Assembly: GCA_028875725.1 (NCBI GenBank)
Contig: JAPPCR010000023.1
Location: 531,620-595,619 of the forward strand
DNA length: 64,000 bases
Direction: 5' to 3'
Origin: Acidobacteriota bacterium
GTDB lineage: Bacteria > Acidobacteriota > Thermoanaerobaculia > Multivoradales > Multivoraceae
The notes beneath the pieces are model-generated. The model was not told the DNA's origin, did not search any database, and was given only the letters and a program-made list of their open reading frames with translations. The position numbers and the translations under genes were made by a program. Position 1 is the stretch's first letter, and each line of letters starts with the position of its first letter. Below are positions 16,368-25,147 of the stretch, piece by piece.

Positions 16368-19148
16368 TCACGGCGGCGTGCCCAGACCCAGTTGCCGGAG
16401 CCGCGCCTCGTCTTCCGCGTACTCGCGCTGGATCGCCTCGAGTTCGGCGTCGATCGCCTCCTTCGACCACCACTTGTCGCGGAACATCAGGCCGCGAATC
16501 CTACGTGCGTTGCCGATGTCGTCGAGCGGGTTCGCGTCGAGGAGCAGAACGTCGCCCCGCGCGCCTGTGGCGAGCACGCCGAACTCCCCTTCCCGGTCCA
16601 TGTAGCGGGCCGCCTCCGAAGTCGCGGCTTCCAGCGTCTGGTACGGCGTCAGGCCGGCCTCGACGAAGAGGCCCATCTCCCGGTGGACGGTGTAGCCGGT
16701 GGCCGAGATGTCGGTGCCGACCAGCAGCGGCGCGCCCGCGTCGTGGAGCGCCTTGACCAGGCCGAGCCGCACCGAGCGCGTCCCGGTGATCCCCGCCCGC
16801 TCGCGCGGTCCGTAGAGGGTGTAGAGCCACTCGATGCCGCCGGGCGTCGTCGGGTGCTCGTACTTGCCGATCTCGCCCGCGTCGCGCTGCGGCCGGTCGA
16901 ACTCGGTCACCGTGCTGTCCCACAGGGCGAGCGTCGGCACGTTCCAGACCTCGTACCGCGCGGTCAGCGCCGCCAGCTCGGCCACCTTCTCCGGCGAGCA
17001 CCACGCCCAGCCCTGGTAGATGTCCTGCCGGACCGGCTTCATCTTCACGTGCGGCGCCGCGCAGGCGACGTCGTAACCGGTCAGGTGCTCGATCGAGCGC
17101 AGCCCGCGCTCCAGCGCGTGCTCGAGCGGCACGCGGATCGGCACGTGGGCCGCGACCGTGAGGCCCACCTCCGCGGCGGCCGCCATCACCGCGTCGAAGA
17201 CCTCGGGGCTGAGCGTCGTGTAGACCTTGGCCAGGTCGTAGCCGTCGGCCGCGCTGCGGCGCACGAAGTCCGCGGCCTCCTCGGGCTCCGTGAACGTCCG
17301 CGGAATCGGGAAAAGCGGCGGGTCGCCGTCCATCAGCGGCGACGAGACGAAGATGCGCGGCCCGAACAGCTCGCCGCGCTCGATCGCGTCGCGCGCCTCC
17401 AGGACCAGGGGGCCGCCGGAGGGGTCCCTCGCCGTGGCGACGCCGAACATGACGTACTGCCTCAGGTTCTGGTCGCGCATCCGGACGCGCGACGCGTCCG
17501 TGCCGTCCCAGGCGAAGCCGTCGAAGTGGTTGTGCATGTCGGCGAGCGCCGGGATGAGGAACTTGCCGGCGCCGTCGATGACTCGGGCGTCCGCCGGCGT
17601 GCAGCCGGGACTGCTGGGACAGATGTCGGCGATCCGTTCGTCGCGGATGACCAGGGTGTGGTTCTCCAGCACGAGCGGCGTGCGGGAAGTCATCGGGATG
17701 AGCGTCGCGTGTTCGATCGCGGTGGCGCTGGCCGTCTCGGCGGCCCCCGCCGTCTGCGCGGCCGTCAGGCGGACCAGGGCGCCGGGGTTGTTGAGGAGCA
17801 GGTAGATCGCCCCGTCGGGGCCGGTCCTGATGTCGCGGATGCGGCCGTGGCCCTTGAACAGGAGTTCCTGGCGGGTGACCCGGCCGCCTTCGATCTCCAG
17901 GCGCCGGAGTTCCTCGAAGGAGAGCGAACCGACCAGCAGGTCGCCTCGCCACTGCTCGAAAGCCGGGCTCGTCACGAACTCGATCGGGCCGACGGCGAGC
18001 GCCGGCGTCCACTCGACGACGGGCGCCTCGATGCCGTCGGCGTGGGTCCGGTCGCTGACGACCGAGCCGTCGTAGTTGACGCCGAAGGTCACGACCGGCC
18101 AGCCGTAGTTCCGGCCCTTGACCAGGAGGTTCAGTTCGTCGCCGCCGCGCGGTCCGTGCTCGGCGGCCCAGATCCCGCCGGTCTCCGGGTGCTGGGCCAT
18201 ACCCTGGACGTTCCGGTTGCCGAGGGTGAACACCGCGCCGAGCGCGCCGTCCTCGCCGGCGAAGGGGTTGTCGTCCGGGATGCCGCCGTCGGGCCGGATG
18301 CGGAACACCTTGCCCGAAGGCATGGCCGGGTCCTGCGAGTTCATCGCCGCGCTCATGTCGCCGATCGAGAAGTAGAGGAAGCCGTCGCGGTCGAACAGCA
18401 GGCGGCCGCCCCAGTGCTTGCTGTCGGGCAGGTGGTACCCGGGATCGAGGCGGAAGAGGTACTCCGTGTCCCGCCAGCGGTTGCCGTCGACGCGGCCGCG
18501 GATGATCCGGGTCAGCCCGCGGGCGTAGCGGTCGTTCGGGTCCTCCGAGTGGCTGATCGCCGCGTAGACCCATCCGTTCTCCGCGTAGTCCGGATCGAGC
18601 GCGACATCCATCAGCCCGCCCGTCGAGGTCGCGACGTCGACCGGCGGCAGCCCCGTGATCCGCTCCGGGTCCACCTTGCCGTCCCGGTACCGGAGCAGGT
18701 AGCCCGCGTCCTCGGAGATCAGCGCCTCCGACGGGCCCGTGAACTCGATGCCCCAGGGGTTCTCCAGTTCGTCGGTCGCCAGGTACTCGACCCGCAGGGT
18801 GTAGTGCTCCGTCTCGACCGCCGGCGGCAGCGGCTTCGCGATCCAGACCTCCTCCGTCTGCAGGCTGTAGATCAGCTCGACCAGCGCCGCCATCTCCTCG
18901 TCCGAGAGTTCGCCGAGATAGCCCGGCATGTCGGTGCCCGGGATGCCGTGCCGGATGTTGCTCTCGACCGAGAAGCCGTCCCGGCCGAACCGCCAGTCCG
19001 ACTTGATCAGCGGCTCCGCGAGCCCGCCTTCGAGCGCCTGCCCGTGGCAGCCGCCGCAGTGGAGGCGGTAGAGGGCGCGCGCGTCCGGCTCCGCCGCCGC
19101 GACGGGAACGGCCGCGAGCAGCACCGAGACCAGGAGGCTAGTTCGCAC
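16368..19148 (-). CDS. Cytochrome c / PQQ-type sugar dehydrogenase / amidohydrolase triple fusion
   Basis: A 926-residue exported protein with three parts. Residues 1-19 are a signal peptide. Residues ~20-100 are a cytochrome c with haem motif CGGCH (31-35) and a Met ligand candidate in DMPGYLGEL. Residues ~110-465 are a glucose/sorbosone dehydrogenase-like beta-propeller (NPWGIEF, HWGGRLLFDRDGFLYFSIGD, AEHGPRGGDELN). Residues ~480-926 are a metal-dependent amidohydrolase with DMHNHFDG near residue 537 and late GTDISATGY. Cytochrome plus propeller is a known electron-passing layout; adding an amidohydrolase in one chain is unusual. It overlaps the next amidohydrolase gene by 11 nt. Substrates are unknown. 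Confidence 0.87.
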   Translation of the reverse strand: MRTSLLVSVLLAAVPVAAAEPDARALYRLHCGGCHGQALEGGLAEPLIKSDWRFGRDGFSVESNIRHGIPGTDMPGYLGELSDEEMAALVELIYSLQTEEVWIAKPLPPAVETEHYTLRVEYLATDELENPWGIEFTGPSEALISEDAGYLLRYRDGKVDPERITGLPPVDVATSTGGLMDVALDPDYAENGWVYAAISHSEDPNDRYARGLTRIIRGRVDGNRWRDTEYLFRLDPGYHLPDSKHWGGRLLFDRDGFLYFSIGDMSAAMNSQDPAMPSGKVFRIRPDGGIPDDNPFAGEDGALGAVFTLGNRNVQGMAQHPETGGIWAAEHGPRGGDELNLLVKGRNYGWPVVTFGVNYDGSVVSDRTHADGIEAPVVEWTPALAVGPIEFVTSPAFEQWRGDLLVGSLSFEELRRLEIEGGRVTRQELLFKGHGRIRDIRTGPDGAIYLLLNNPGALVRLTAAQTAGAAETASATAIEHATLIPMTSRTPLVLENHTLVIRDERIADICPSSPGCTPADARVIDGAGKFLIPALADMHNHFDGFAWDGTDASRVRMRDQNLRQYVMFGVATARDPSGGPLVLEARDAIERGELFGPRIFVSSPLMDGDPPLFPIPRTFTEPEEAADFVRRSAADGYDLAKVYTTLSPEVFDAVMAAAAEVGLTVAAHVPIRVPLEHALERGLRSIEHLTGYDVACAAPHVKMKPVRQDIYQGWAWCSPEKVAELAALTARYEVWNVPTLALWDSTVTEFDRPQRDAGEIGKYEHPTTPGGIEWLYTLYGPRERAGITGTRSVRLGLVKALHDAGAPLLVGTDISATGYTVHREMGLFVEAGLTPYQTLEAATSEAARYMDREGEFGVLATGARGDVLLLDANPLDDIGNARRIRGLMFRDKWWSKEAIDAELEAIQREYAEDEARLRQLGLGTPP

Positions 19149-20883
19149 CGGCCGTGTACACCCTCTCGCCGGCGATGAACGTCATTTCCACCTTCGTCCG
19201 ATGCACCTCGGTCGGCTCGACGTCGAACGGGTTCTGCGAGGTGACGACGAGGTCGGCCTCCTTGCCGACCTCGATCGTGCCGACCTTGTCGCCCTGGCCC
19301 ATCAGGCGCGCGCCGTTCCAGGTCATGATGCGGAGCGCGTCCTCCAGCCCTACCTGTCCCTGGAGGCCCAGCGTCTCCTCGCTGCCGCCCGGCACCTGCC
19401 GGGTCACCATCGTCTCGACGGCGAGCCACGGGTCGACCAGGGGCACCACCGGCCAGTCCGAGCCTGCCGCCACGAGGGCGCCCGTCTCGAGGGCGTCCCT
19501 GATCGGCACCCACCGCTTCATCCGCTCGTCGCCGACCGCCTTGCGGATGTCGATCGCCGCCATCGGCGTCGGGAACCAGATGTAGGGCGAGAACTCCCAG
19601 GCCATCCCCAGCTCGCGCGGCCGGGGAATGTCGGCCGGGTCGACGAAGGTGCTGTGGCCGACATCGTGCATCGGGCCACCGAAGCCATTCCGTGCCCGGG
19701 CCGCCGCGACGGCGTCGATCGCGGCCCGCACCGCGCCGTCGCCGGCGGCGTGCATCTTCACGTGAAGCCCCTGGCGGTCGAACGCCGTGACCGCGTCGTT
19801 CAGCGCCTCCTGCGGCACCAGGAGCAGCCCGAGCCTGGGCCGCGGATCGTCCTCGCCGGTCGAGTCCTCATAGGGAGCGAGCATCGCCGCGGTGTGGCTC
19901 TCCGTCGGCACGCCGTCGAGCATGATCTTCACACAGTCGACCTTCAGTCGCTCGCTCTCGTAGGTCGCGCGGATCGCGAGCTGGGACTCGGCCGCGTCGG
20001 CGAGCGCCGGGTTGTGCGCCCAGGCAACGCAGGCCCGCACCCGCTGCTTCAACGTGCCCTCGCGCGCCAGTCGGGCCAGCGCGCCGAGCTGCCACGAGTT
20101 CGCGTAGGCGACGGTGAACGAGGTGATGCCGTGGGCCAGCATCTCGTCCGTGGCGATCTTCATGCCCTGCATCTTCTGCGCGTCCGAGGCCGGAGGAATC
20201 GCCGACGCCACCATGGCGTTGGCCGTCTCGCGGAGCAGGCCGGTCGGCTCGCCGTCCTGGTCGCGCTCGATGATCCCGCCCTCCGGGTCCGGCGTGTCGC
20301 GGTCGATGCCGGCGACTTCCAGCGCCATCGTGTTGACCCAGACGCTGTGGTGGGACTCGTCGTAGAGGAAGACCGGGTTGTCCGGCGACACGGCGTCGAG
20401 GAATTGCCTGGTCTGCTGGCCGGGCTCGAACACCGCCGCCACCCAGTTGCCGCCGTTGATCCACTCCCCCGGCTCGGCCCGGGAAGCGCATTCGCCGACC
20501 GACTCGCTGATGATGTCCGGCGTCGCGCCCGGAGGCAGGCGGCACGAGAACTCCTGCATGCCCGCGATCAACGGATGCACGTGGACGTCGTGGAAGCCGG
20601 GGAACACGGTCCGGCCTGCCAGATCGATCACCTCCGTCGAGCCGATGCGGAACGCGGCGACGGAGGCGCTGTCGCCGACCGCGACGATGACGCCGTCGCG
20701 GATCGCGATGGACTCTGCCCAGCCGTCGGGCGTGTAGACGTTGCCGCCGTCGAGGATCGTGTCCGCCGGGTCGTTGCGCGACAGCGCCGGTTCGCCGGCC
20801 TGGAACTGGGCGACGGCGGGCTGGGCGACGATGGCGGCGAGGATCAGGGCGAGAAGAGACCGGCGCACCCACTTAGTTCTCAT
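19138..20883 (-). CDS. Secreted amidohydrolase family 3 (YtcJ-like)
   Basis: A 581-residue metal-dependent amidohydrolase with a cleavable signal peptide (MRTKWVRRSLLALILAAIV, cut near AQPAVAQ). The metal site HVHP lies in FPGFHDVHVHPL and a late GSDWPVVPL supplies the Asp. The YtcJ-like group hydrolyses amides or imides of mostly unknown identity. An ATG at 20883 with AGGAG upstream is preferred over the TTG two codons earlier. It overlaps the preceding paralogous gene by 11 nt and the following fusion gene by 11 nt, so the three are co-transcribed. Confidence 0.88.
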   Translation of the reverse strand: MRTKWVRRSLLALILAAIVAQPAVAQFQAGEPALSRNDPADTILDGGNVYTPDGWAESIAIRDGVIVAVGDSASVAAFRIGSTEVIDLAGRTVFPGFHDVHVHPLIAGMQEFSCRLPPGATPDIISESVGECASRAEPGEWINGGNWVAAVFEPGQQTRQFLDAVSPDNPVFLYDESHHSVWVNTMALEVAGIDRDTPDPEGGIIERDQDGEPTGLLRETANAMVASAIPPASDAQKMQGMKIATDEMLAHGITSFTVAYANSWQLGALARLAREGTLKQRVRACVAWAHNPALADAAESQLAIRATYESERLKVDCVKIMLDGVPTESHTAAMLAPYEDSTGEDDPRPRLGLLLVPQEALNDAVTAFDRQGLHVKMHAAGDGAVRAAIDAVAAARARNGFGGPMHDVGHSTFVDPADIPRPRELGMAWEFSPYIWFPTPMAAIDIRKAVGDERMKRWVPIRDALETGALVAAGSDWPVVPLVDPWLAVETMVTRQVPGGSEETLGLQGQVGLEDALRIMTWNGARLMGQGDKVGTIEVGKEADLVVTSQNPFDVEPTEVHRTKVEMTFIAGERVYTAGAN

Positions 20884-22570
20884 GGACAATCGCTCCTGCG
20901 TAAAGGGTCAACTCGACGGTCGTGTCGCTGACGTCCTCGATCGGCACCTCGAACAGGTCACGGTCGAGGACGATCAGGTCGGCTGACTTGCCGGGGCTGA
21001 TCGTGCCGGCCCGCGACTCGACGCCGAGCAGCCGGGCGCCCGCGAGCGTGTAGAGCTCGATCGCTTGTTCCAGACTCACCGCCTGCTCCGGCGCCAGGGT
21101 TCCCGGGTACCCGCCCCAGGGGTCGGCGCGGGTGACCAGCGCCTCCATGCCGGGCCAGGGGTTCATGTCCGGGATCACGGCCGGCCAGTCCGAGCCGACG
21201 ATGACGTGGGCGCCCGCGTCGAGCAGTTCCCGCACCGGCCAGGAGCGGTCGGCGCGGTCGCCGATGGCGGCGCGGATGGAGTCCGAGATCAGCGACGGGT
21301 ACCAGATCGCCGGCGACATGTCCGCGACCGCGCCGAGTTCGGCGTAACGCGGAACGTCCTCAACGGCCACGAAGCCGGAATGGGCGAGCTGATGCATCAG
21401 TCCGGAATCGCCGTTCTGCTCGCGCGCGAACTCGATCGCGTCGAGCGCGACGCGTACCGCCCGGTCGCCGGCGGTGTGGATGTTCACCGTGACGCCGAGC
21501 GCGTCGAGTTGCTGCAGCCAGGCGTTCAGCGCTTCCGGAGGCACCAGCAGTTCGCCGTTGTGAGCCGGTCCGCCCGGCTCCTCCGGCTCGTAGTCGTCGA
21601 GCATCGCCGCCGTCCGCGCGACGGACGGCACGCCGTCGAGGAAGATCTTCACGTGGTCGGCGTCGAGGTTGGCGGCCCGGTTCTCCTCGCGCAGCCGATC
21701 CAGGGCGTCGACGTCGAGCTCGAGGGTGCCGGCGACCAGCGGAATGGCGATCGACGCCGCCATGTGGACGGTCAGCGCGCCCTCGTCGGCCAGTGCCTTG
21801 TAGGCCGCGACGCCGGTGCCCTCGTCGCCCGCCTCCTTGATGCCGACGATGCCGAAGCGGTTCGCCGTCCGGATCGACTCGCGGGCGGCGCGCAGGAACT
21901 GCTTCGCCGTCTTGTCGGGGATCGCCTGGAACACCGGGTACATCGCCGCTTCGAGCAGCAGACCGTTCGGCTCGCCGGTCGCCTCGTCCAGCACGACCTC
22001 GCCGCCCTCGACGACCGTGCCGGCATCGATGCCCGCAAGTGCGAGCGCCTTGCTGTTCACCCAGCGGTTGTGGCCGGTGTCGTCCGCCAGGCTGATCGCC
22101 ACGTCGCCCGAGAACCGGTCCAGCCACTCGCGCGGGGAGCCGATGTCGTGCTCGACGAAGAAGTTGCTCGTCCAGCGCCCGCCCTCGATCCAGGCCGCGG
22201 CGGGATCGCCGGCGACGCAGGCCGACAGGGTCTCCTCGACTTCTGTCGGTCCCGCGGTGGGCGGGAACAGGCACTGGAGCAGCACCTCGGTGCCGCCGAG
22301 GACGGGATGGACGTGGACGTCGTAGATGCCCGGCATCGCCATGCGGCCTTCGAGGTCGCGGACTTCGGTGTTCGGGCCGCGCCGTTCCAGCGCCTCCGCG
22401 GTCGAGCCGACGAACGTGAACTCGCCGCCCGCGATCGCGACCGCTTCCGCCCAGGGCTGCACGGCCTCGAGGGTGTAGATGCGGCCGTTGGTGAGGATCA
22501 GGTCGGCGTCGCCGTCGCCCGCGGGAGTGCAGGCGAGAATCAGGGCGACGAGAAGGAAGCGGCCCGGCAC
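20873..22570 (-). CDS. Amidohydrolase family 3 lipoprotein (YtcJ-like)
   Basis: A 565-residue amidohydrolase related to its downstream neighbour. The N-terminus MPGRFLLVALILAC ends in a lipobox, predicting a lipid-anchored protein. The metal motif is in MPGIYDVHVHPVLGG and the late Asp motif in GSDWPAVIPD. The GTG start lies 11 bp after the S9 peptidase stop. Two adjacent paralogues beside an aminopeptidase-like S9 enzyme suggest scavenging of N-acyl or cyclic peptide-like compounds (inference). Confidence 0.88.
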   Translation of the reverse strand: MPGRFLLVALILACTPAGDGDADLILTNGRIYTLEAVQPWAEAVAIAGGEFTFVGSTAEALERRGPNTEVRDLEGRMAMPGIYDVHVHPVLGGTEVLLQCLFPPTAGPTEVEETLSACVAGDPAAAWIEGGRWTSNFFVEHDIGSPREWLDRFSGDVAISLADDTGHNRWVNSKALALAGIDAGTVVEGGEVVLDEATGEPNGLLLEAAMYPVFQAIPDKTAKQFLRAARESIRTANRFGIVGIKEAGDEGTGVAAYKALADEGALTVHMAASIAIPLVAGTLELDVDALDRLREENRAANLDADHVKIFLDGVPSVARTAAMLDDYEPEEPGGPAHNGELLVPPEALNAWLQQLDALGVTVNIHTAGDRAVRVALDAIEFAREQNGDSGLMHQLAHSGFVAVEDVPRYAELGAVADMSPAIWYPSLISDSIRAAIGDRADRSWPVRELLDAGAHVIVGSDWPAVIPDMNPWPGMEALVTRADPWGGYPGTLAPEQAVSLEQAIELYTLAGARLLGVESRAGTISPGKSADLIVLDRDLFEVPIEDVSDTTVELTLYAGAIVHEN

Positions 22571-22581
22571 TCCACGCCCGG

Positions 22582-25137
22582 TCAGAAAACGGTCGCGGCC
22601 GGCTTGACCTCGAAGGTCACGTCGCGCGGCGGCTCAACGCCGAGCAGGTGCTCGACGAAGTAGTCCCAGGTGCGGAGCAGGGCGTACGGCTCGGCGCCGC
22701 CGCCGTGGTTGCGGTTCGGAAGGTACAGCAGGTCGTAGGGCTTGTTCGCCTTGATCAGCGCGTCGACGAGGCGGAAGGCCTGGGCCGGCGGCACGTTCTC
22801 GTCCATGTCGCCGTAGACGATGAGGAGCCGTCCCTCGAGATTCCCGGCCATCGCCGTGATGTCGAGCGGTTCCCAGCTCTTCGGCGCTTCGTCGGGCCGG
22901 GTCCGGGTCCTGCCGCCGTCTGAGTACTCGGCCGGGCCGGTGAACGCCTCGAAACCGGGGTAGATCGCGGCGTAGTCGTAGACGCCAGCGCCGGAGACGG
23001 CCACGTCGTAGAAGTCCGGCCGGCTGAGGATCGCCTGGGCGGTGAACGTCCCGCCCCAGGACCAGCCGTAGATGCCGACCCGCTCCGGATCCATCTCGGG
23101 CTTGAGTTCGGCCCACTGGCGGATGACCGCCACGTGATCGTCGACGCCGACCTGCGTGAACTCGGGGTAGCCCGCGTCCCGGAACGCGCTGGAGCGGCCC
23201 GGCGTGCCGCGGCCGTCCGTGACGACGACCGCGAAGCCGAGGCGGGCCAGAGCCGGCTCGGCGGCGGGGTTGCGCGCGCCCACCGCCTGGACGAAGTTCC
23301 GCGGCGCCACGAACACCTGCGGGCCGCCGTAGACGGCGTCGATCACCGGGTGCCGGCCGCCCTCGACTTCGCGACGGGGCGGGAAGTAGACGGAGTACAC
23401 CTCCGTCTCGCCGTCGGCGGCGACGAAGGCGCGCCGCTCGGGCGCCACGAAGCCCGCCTCGAACAGCGCGGAGGCGTCCGCCTGCTCGACCTCGGCGAGC
23501 ACCTTGCCGTCCTCCGTCGAGCGCAGCACGGTGACCGGCGGCCGGTCGACGGTCGAGTAGGTGTCGAGGAAGACGCCGAGATCGGGCCGGATCCGCGGCG
23601 GCGGCGGAGCGAGCCCGAACAGGACCTGCATCATCGGCACCGGCGCCGGCTCGAAGTGGTGGTCGGCCTCGTTCGCCGTCAGCAGCGTGACTTCGCCGCC
23701 ACGGAGCGAGCCGGGGTCGAACGGCGCGCGATAGAGATGGCGCAGGTACGGGTCGCCGGGCTCCCGGCCGCCGCCCGTGAAGTAGACCTGCTGGCCGTCC
23801 TCGTCGACGTGGATGATGTCGAGCACCGTCCAGTCGCCTGCGGTGATCGTGCCGACGAGGTCGGCCGTGTCGTCGCCGGCCAGTTCGTAGAGGTAGAGGT
23901 GCCCCCAGCCCGTGCGGTCGGAGTACCAGAGCACCCGCCGTTCGTCGTTCGGACCGCGCACGAGGCGGACGTTGGGCCGGTTGTACATGTGGGTGTTCGC
24001 CTCGACCCGCGTCTCGTTCGTCTCCCACACCACCGGCGTGGCCTTGCCCGACTCGATGTCGACGGCGACCAGGGCGGCACTCTTGCCGGCGTAGGCGGAC
24101 CCCAGCATGTACAGGCGGTTCCGCTCCAGGTCCCAGCCGATCACGCCGCCCCCGAGCCCAGGGGTGTCGATCCCTTCAGGGAGCGAAGCGCCATCGAGCT
24201 CGACCTGGACGCGTCCGCCCTTCTCCGTATCGAACAGGAACCAGTCCACGCTCATCTCGTCCTCGTCGCCCGCGACCGGTTCGCGCAGCAGATGCACGAC
24301 CGGCCGACGGCTGCCGTCTGTCGGCACCCACTCGACGAACGGCACCGCCTCGAGCAGCCGCTCGTCGATGCGCGGCGCGAGCAGGTAGCGGCTATCCGGC
24401 GACCAGCTCGAAAGGTACGGCGGCTGCCGTAGTCCCGTCTTCCTGACGACCACGGTCAGCAGCGAGGAGTCGGGCCACTTGCCGTAGGAGAAGTACGGCT
24501 TGCCGTCGTGCGTGAGACGGGTCTCCTCGCCCGTCTCGAGCTTGCGCACGAACAGGTTGTCGCCGCGGGTGAAGGCCGCACGGCCGCCGTCCGGCGACGG
24601 CAGCAGGCCGGGCTCCGGCGGCGTGATCGCCTTCGCGGCGCAGCCGAAGTCGGCCACCGAGCAGGTGATGCGATGGGCGCCGTGGCTAGCGGTCAGCGTT
24701 GCGAGGTCGTCGGTGAGCGAGAGCCCGAGGAGCCCCTCGAGGCTGGCCTTGTTCCCCTGCTCCGCTGCCGCGTCGGCGTCGGCCAGGGCATCGAAGATCG
24801 CCGCCGCCATCCGGGCATGGTCGAAGGCGGGTCGGCGAGACCACGTCTCCAGGTCGAAGACCGCGAGTTCGGGGCCCGAGTCGCCGTCGCGGCCGTACCA
24901 GAAACCGGTCGTCTCAAGATCGGCGTCGAGCCAGTGCGGCGTGACGTCCGCGTTGCGCAGCAGAGCGAGCAGGTTGCCTTCGACCAGCGCCGCCGCAGCC
25001 TGGTAGTCGTCCGCGTCTGGACCGGCCTCCTGGGCGACGGCGACAGCGGTCGCCAGACCGACGATGAGCGCAGTCGCGGCAGCTCCACGGGCCCAACGGC
25101 TGCGGTAAGCTCGCACGGATCCAGACCTGTTCTGCAA
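22582..25137 (-). CDS. Exported S9-family prolyl oligopeptidase (DPP IV-like)
   Basis: An 851-residue serine peptidase with a signal peptide (ALIVGLATAVAVAQ), an eight-bladed propeller region and a C-terminal alpha/beta-hydrolase domain. The triad is visible: Ser693 in GWSWGG, Asp near 779 in GDMDEN and His811 in NRNHGG. DPP IV relatives remove N-terminal dipeptides in the periplasm. The TTG at 25137 gives this length; a GTG at 25116 (starting MRAYRSRW) is at least as likely and leaves 31 bp to the divergent gene. It appears to be the first gene of a long minus-strand run. Confidence 0.9.
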   Translation of the reverse strand: MQNRSGSVRAYRSRWARGAAATALIVGLATAVAVAQEAGPDADDYQAAAALVEGNLLALLRNADVTPHWLDADLETTGFWYGRDGDSGPELAVFDLETWSRRPAFDHARMAAAIFDALADADAAAEQGNKASLEGLLGLSLTDDLATLTASHGAHRITCSVADFGCAAKAITPPEPGLLPSPDGGRAAFTRGDNLFVRKLETGEETRLTHDGKPYFSYGKWPDSSLLTVVVRKTGLRQPPYLSSWSPDSRYLLAPRIDERLLEAVPFVEWVPTDGSRRPVVHLLREPVAGDEDEMSVDWFLFDTEKGGRVQVELDGASLPEGIDTPGLGGGVIGWDLERNRLYMLGSAYAGKSAALVAVDIESGKATPVVWETNETRVEANTHMYNRPNVRLVRGPNDERRVLWYSDRTGWGHLYLYELAGDDTADLVGTITAGDWTVLDIIHVDEDGQQVYFTGGGREPGDPYLRHLYRAPFDPGSLRGGEVTLLTANEADHHFEPAPVPMMQVLFGLAPPPPRIRPDLGVFLDTYSTVDRPPVTVLRSTEDGKVLAEVEQADASALFEAGFVAPERRAFVAADGETEVYSVYFPPRREVEGGRHPVIDAVYGGPQVFVAPRNFVQAVGARNPAAEPALARLGFAVVVTDGRGTPGRSSAFRDAGYPEFTQVGVDDHVAVIRQWAELKPEMDPERVGIYGWSWGGTFTAQAILSRPDFYDVAVSGAGVYDYAAIYPGFEAFTGPAEYSDGGRTRTRPDEAPKSWEPLDITAMAGNLEGRLLIVYGDMDENVPPAQAFRLVDALIKANKPYDLLYLPNRNHGGGAEPYALLRTWDYFVEHLLGVEPPRDVTFEVKPAATVF

Positions 25138-25147
25138 GGGAGTAGCG

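Noticed and set aside
16392-19178. 928-codon plus-strand frame opposite the cytochrome/dehydrogenase/amidohydrolase fusion
   Set aside because: Low-complexity Arg/Val/Asp composition without family motifs, while the minus-strand protein has clear haem, propeller and metal motifs.
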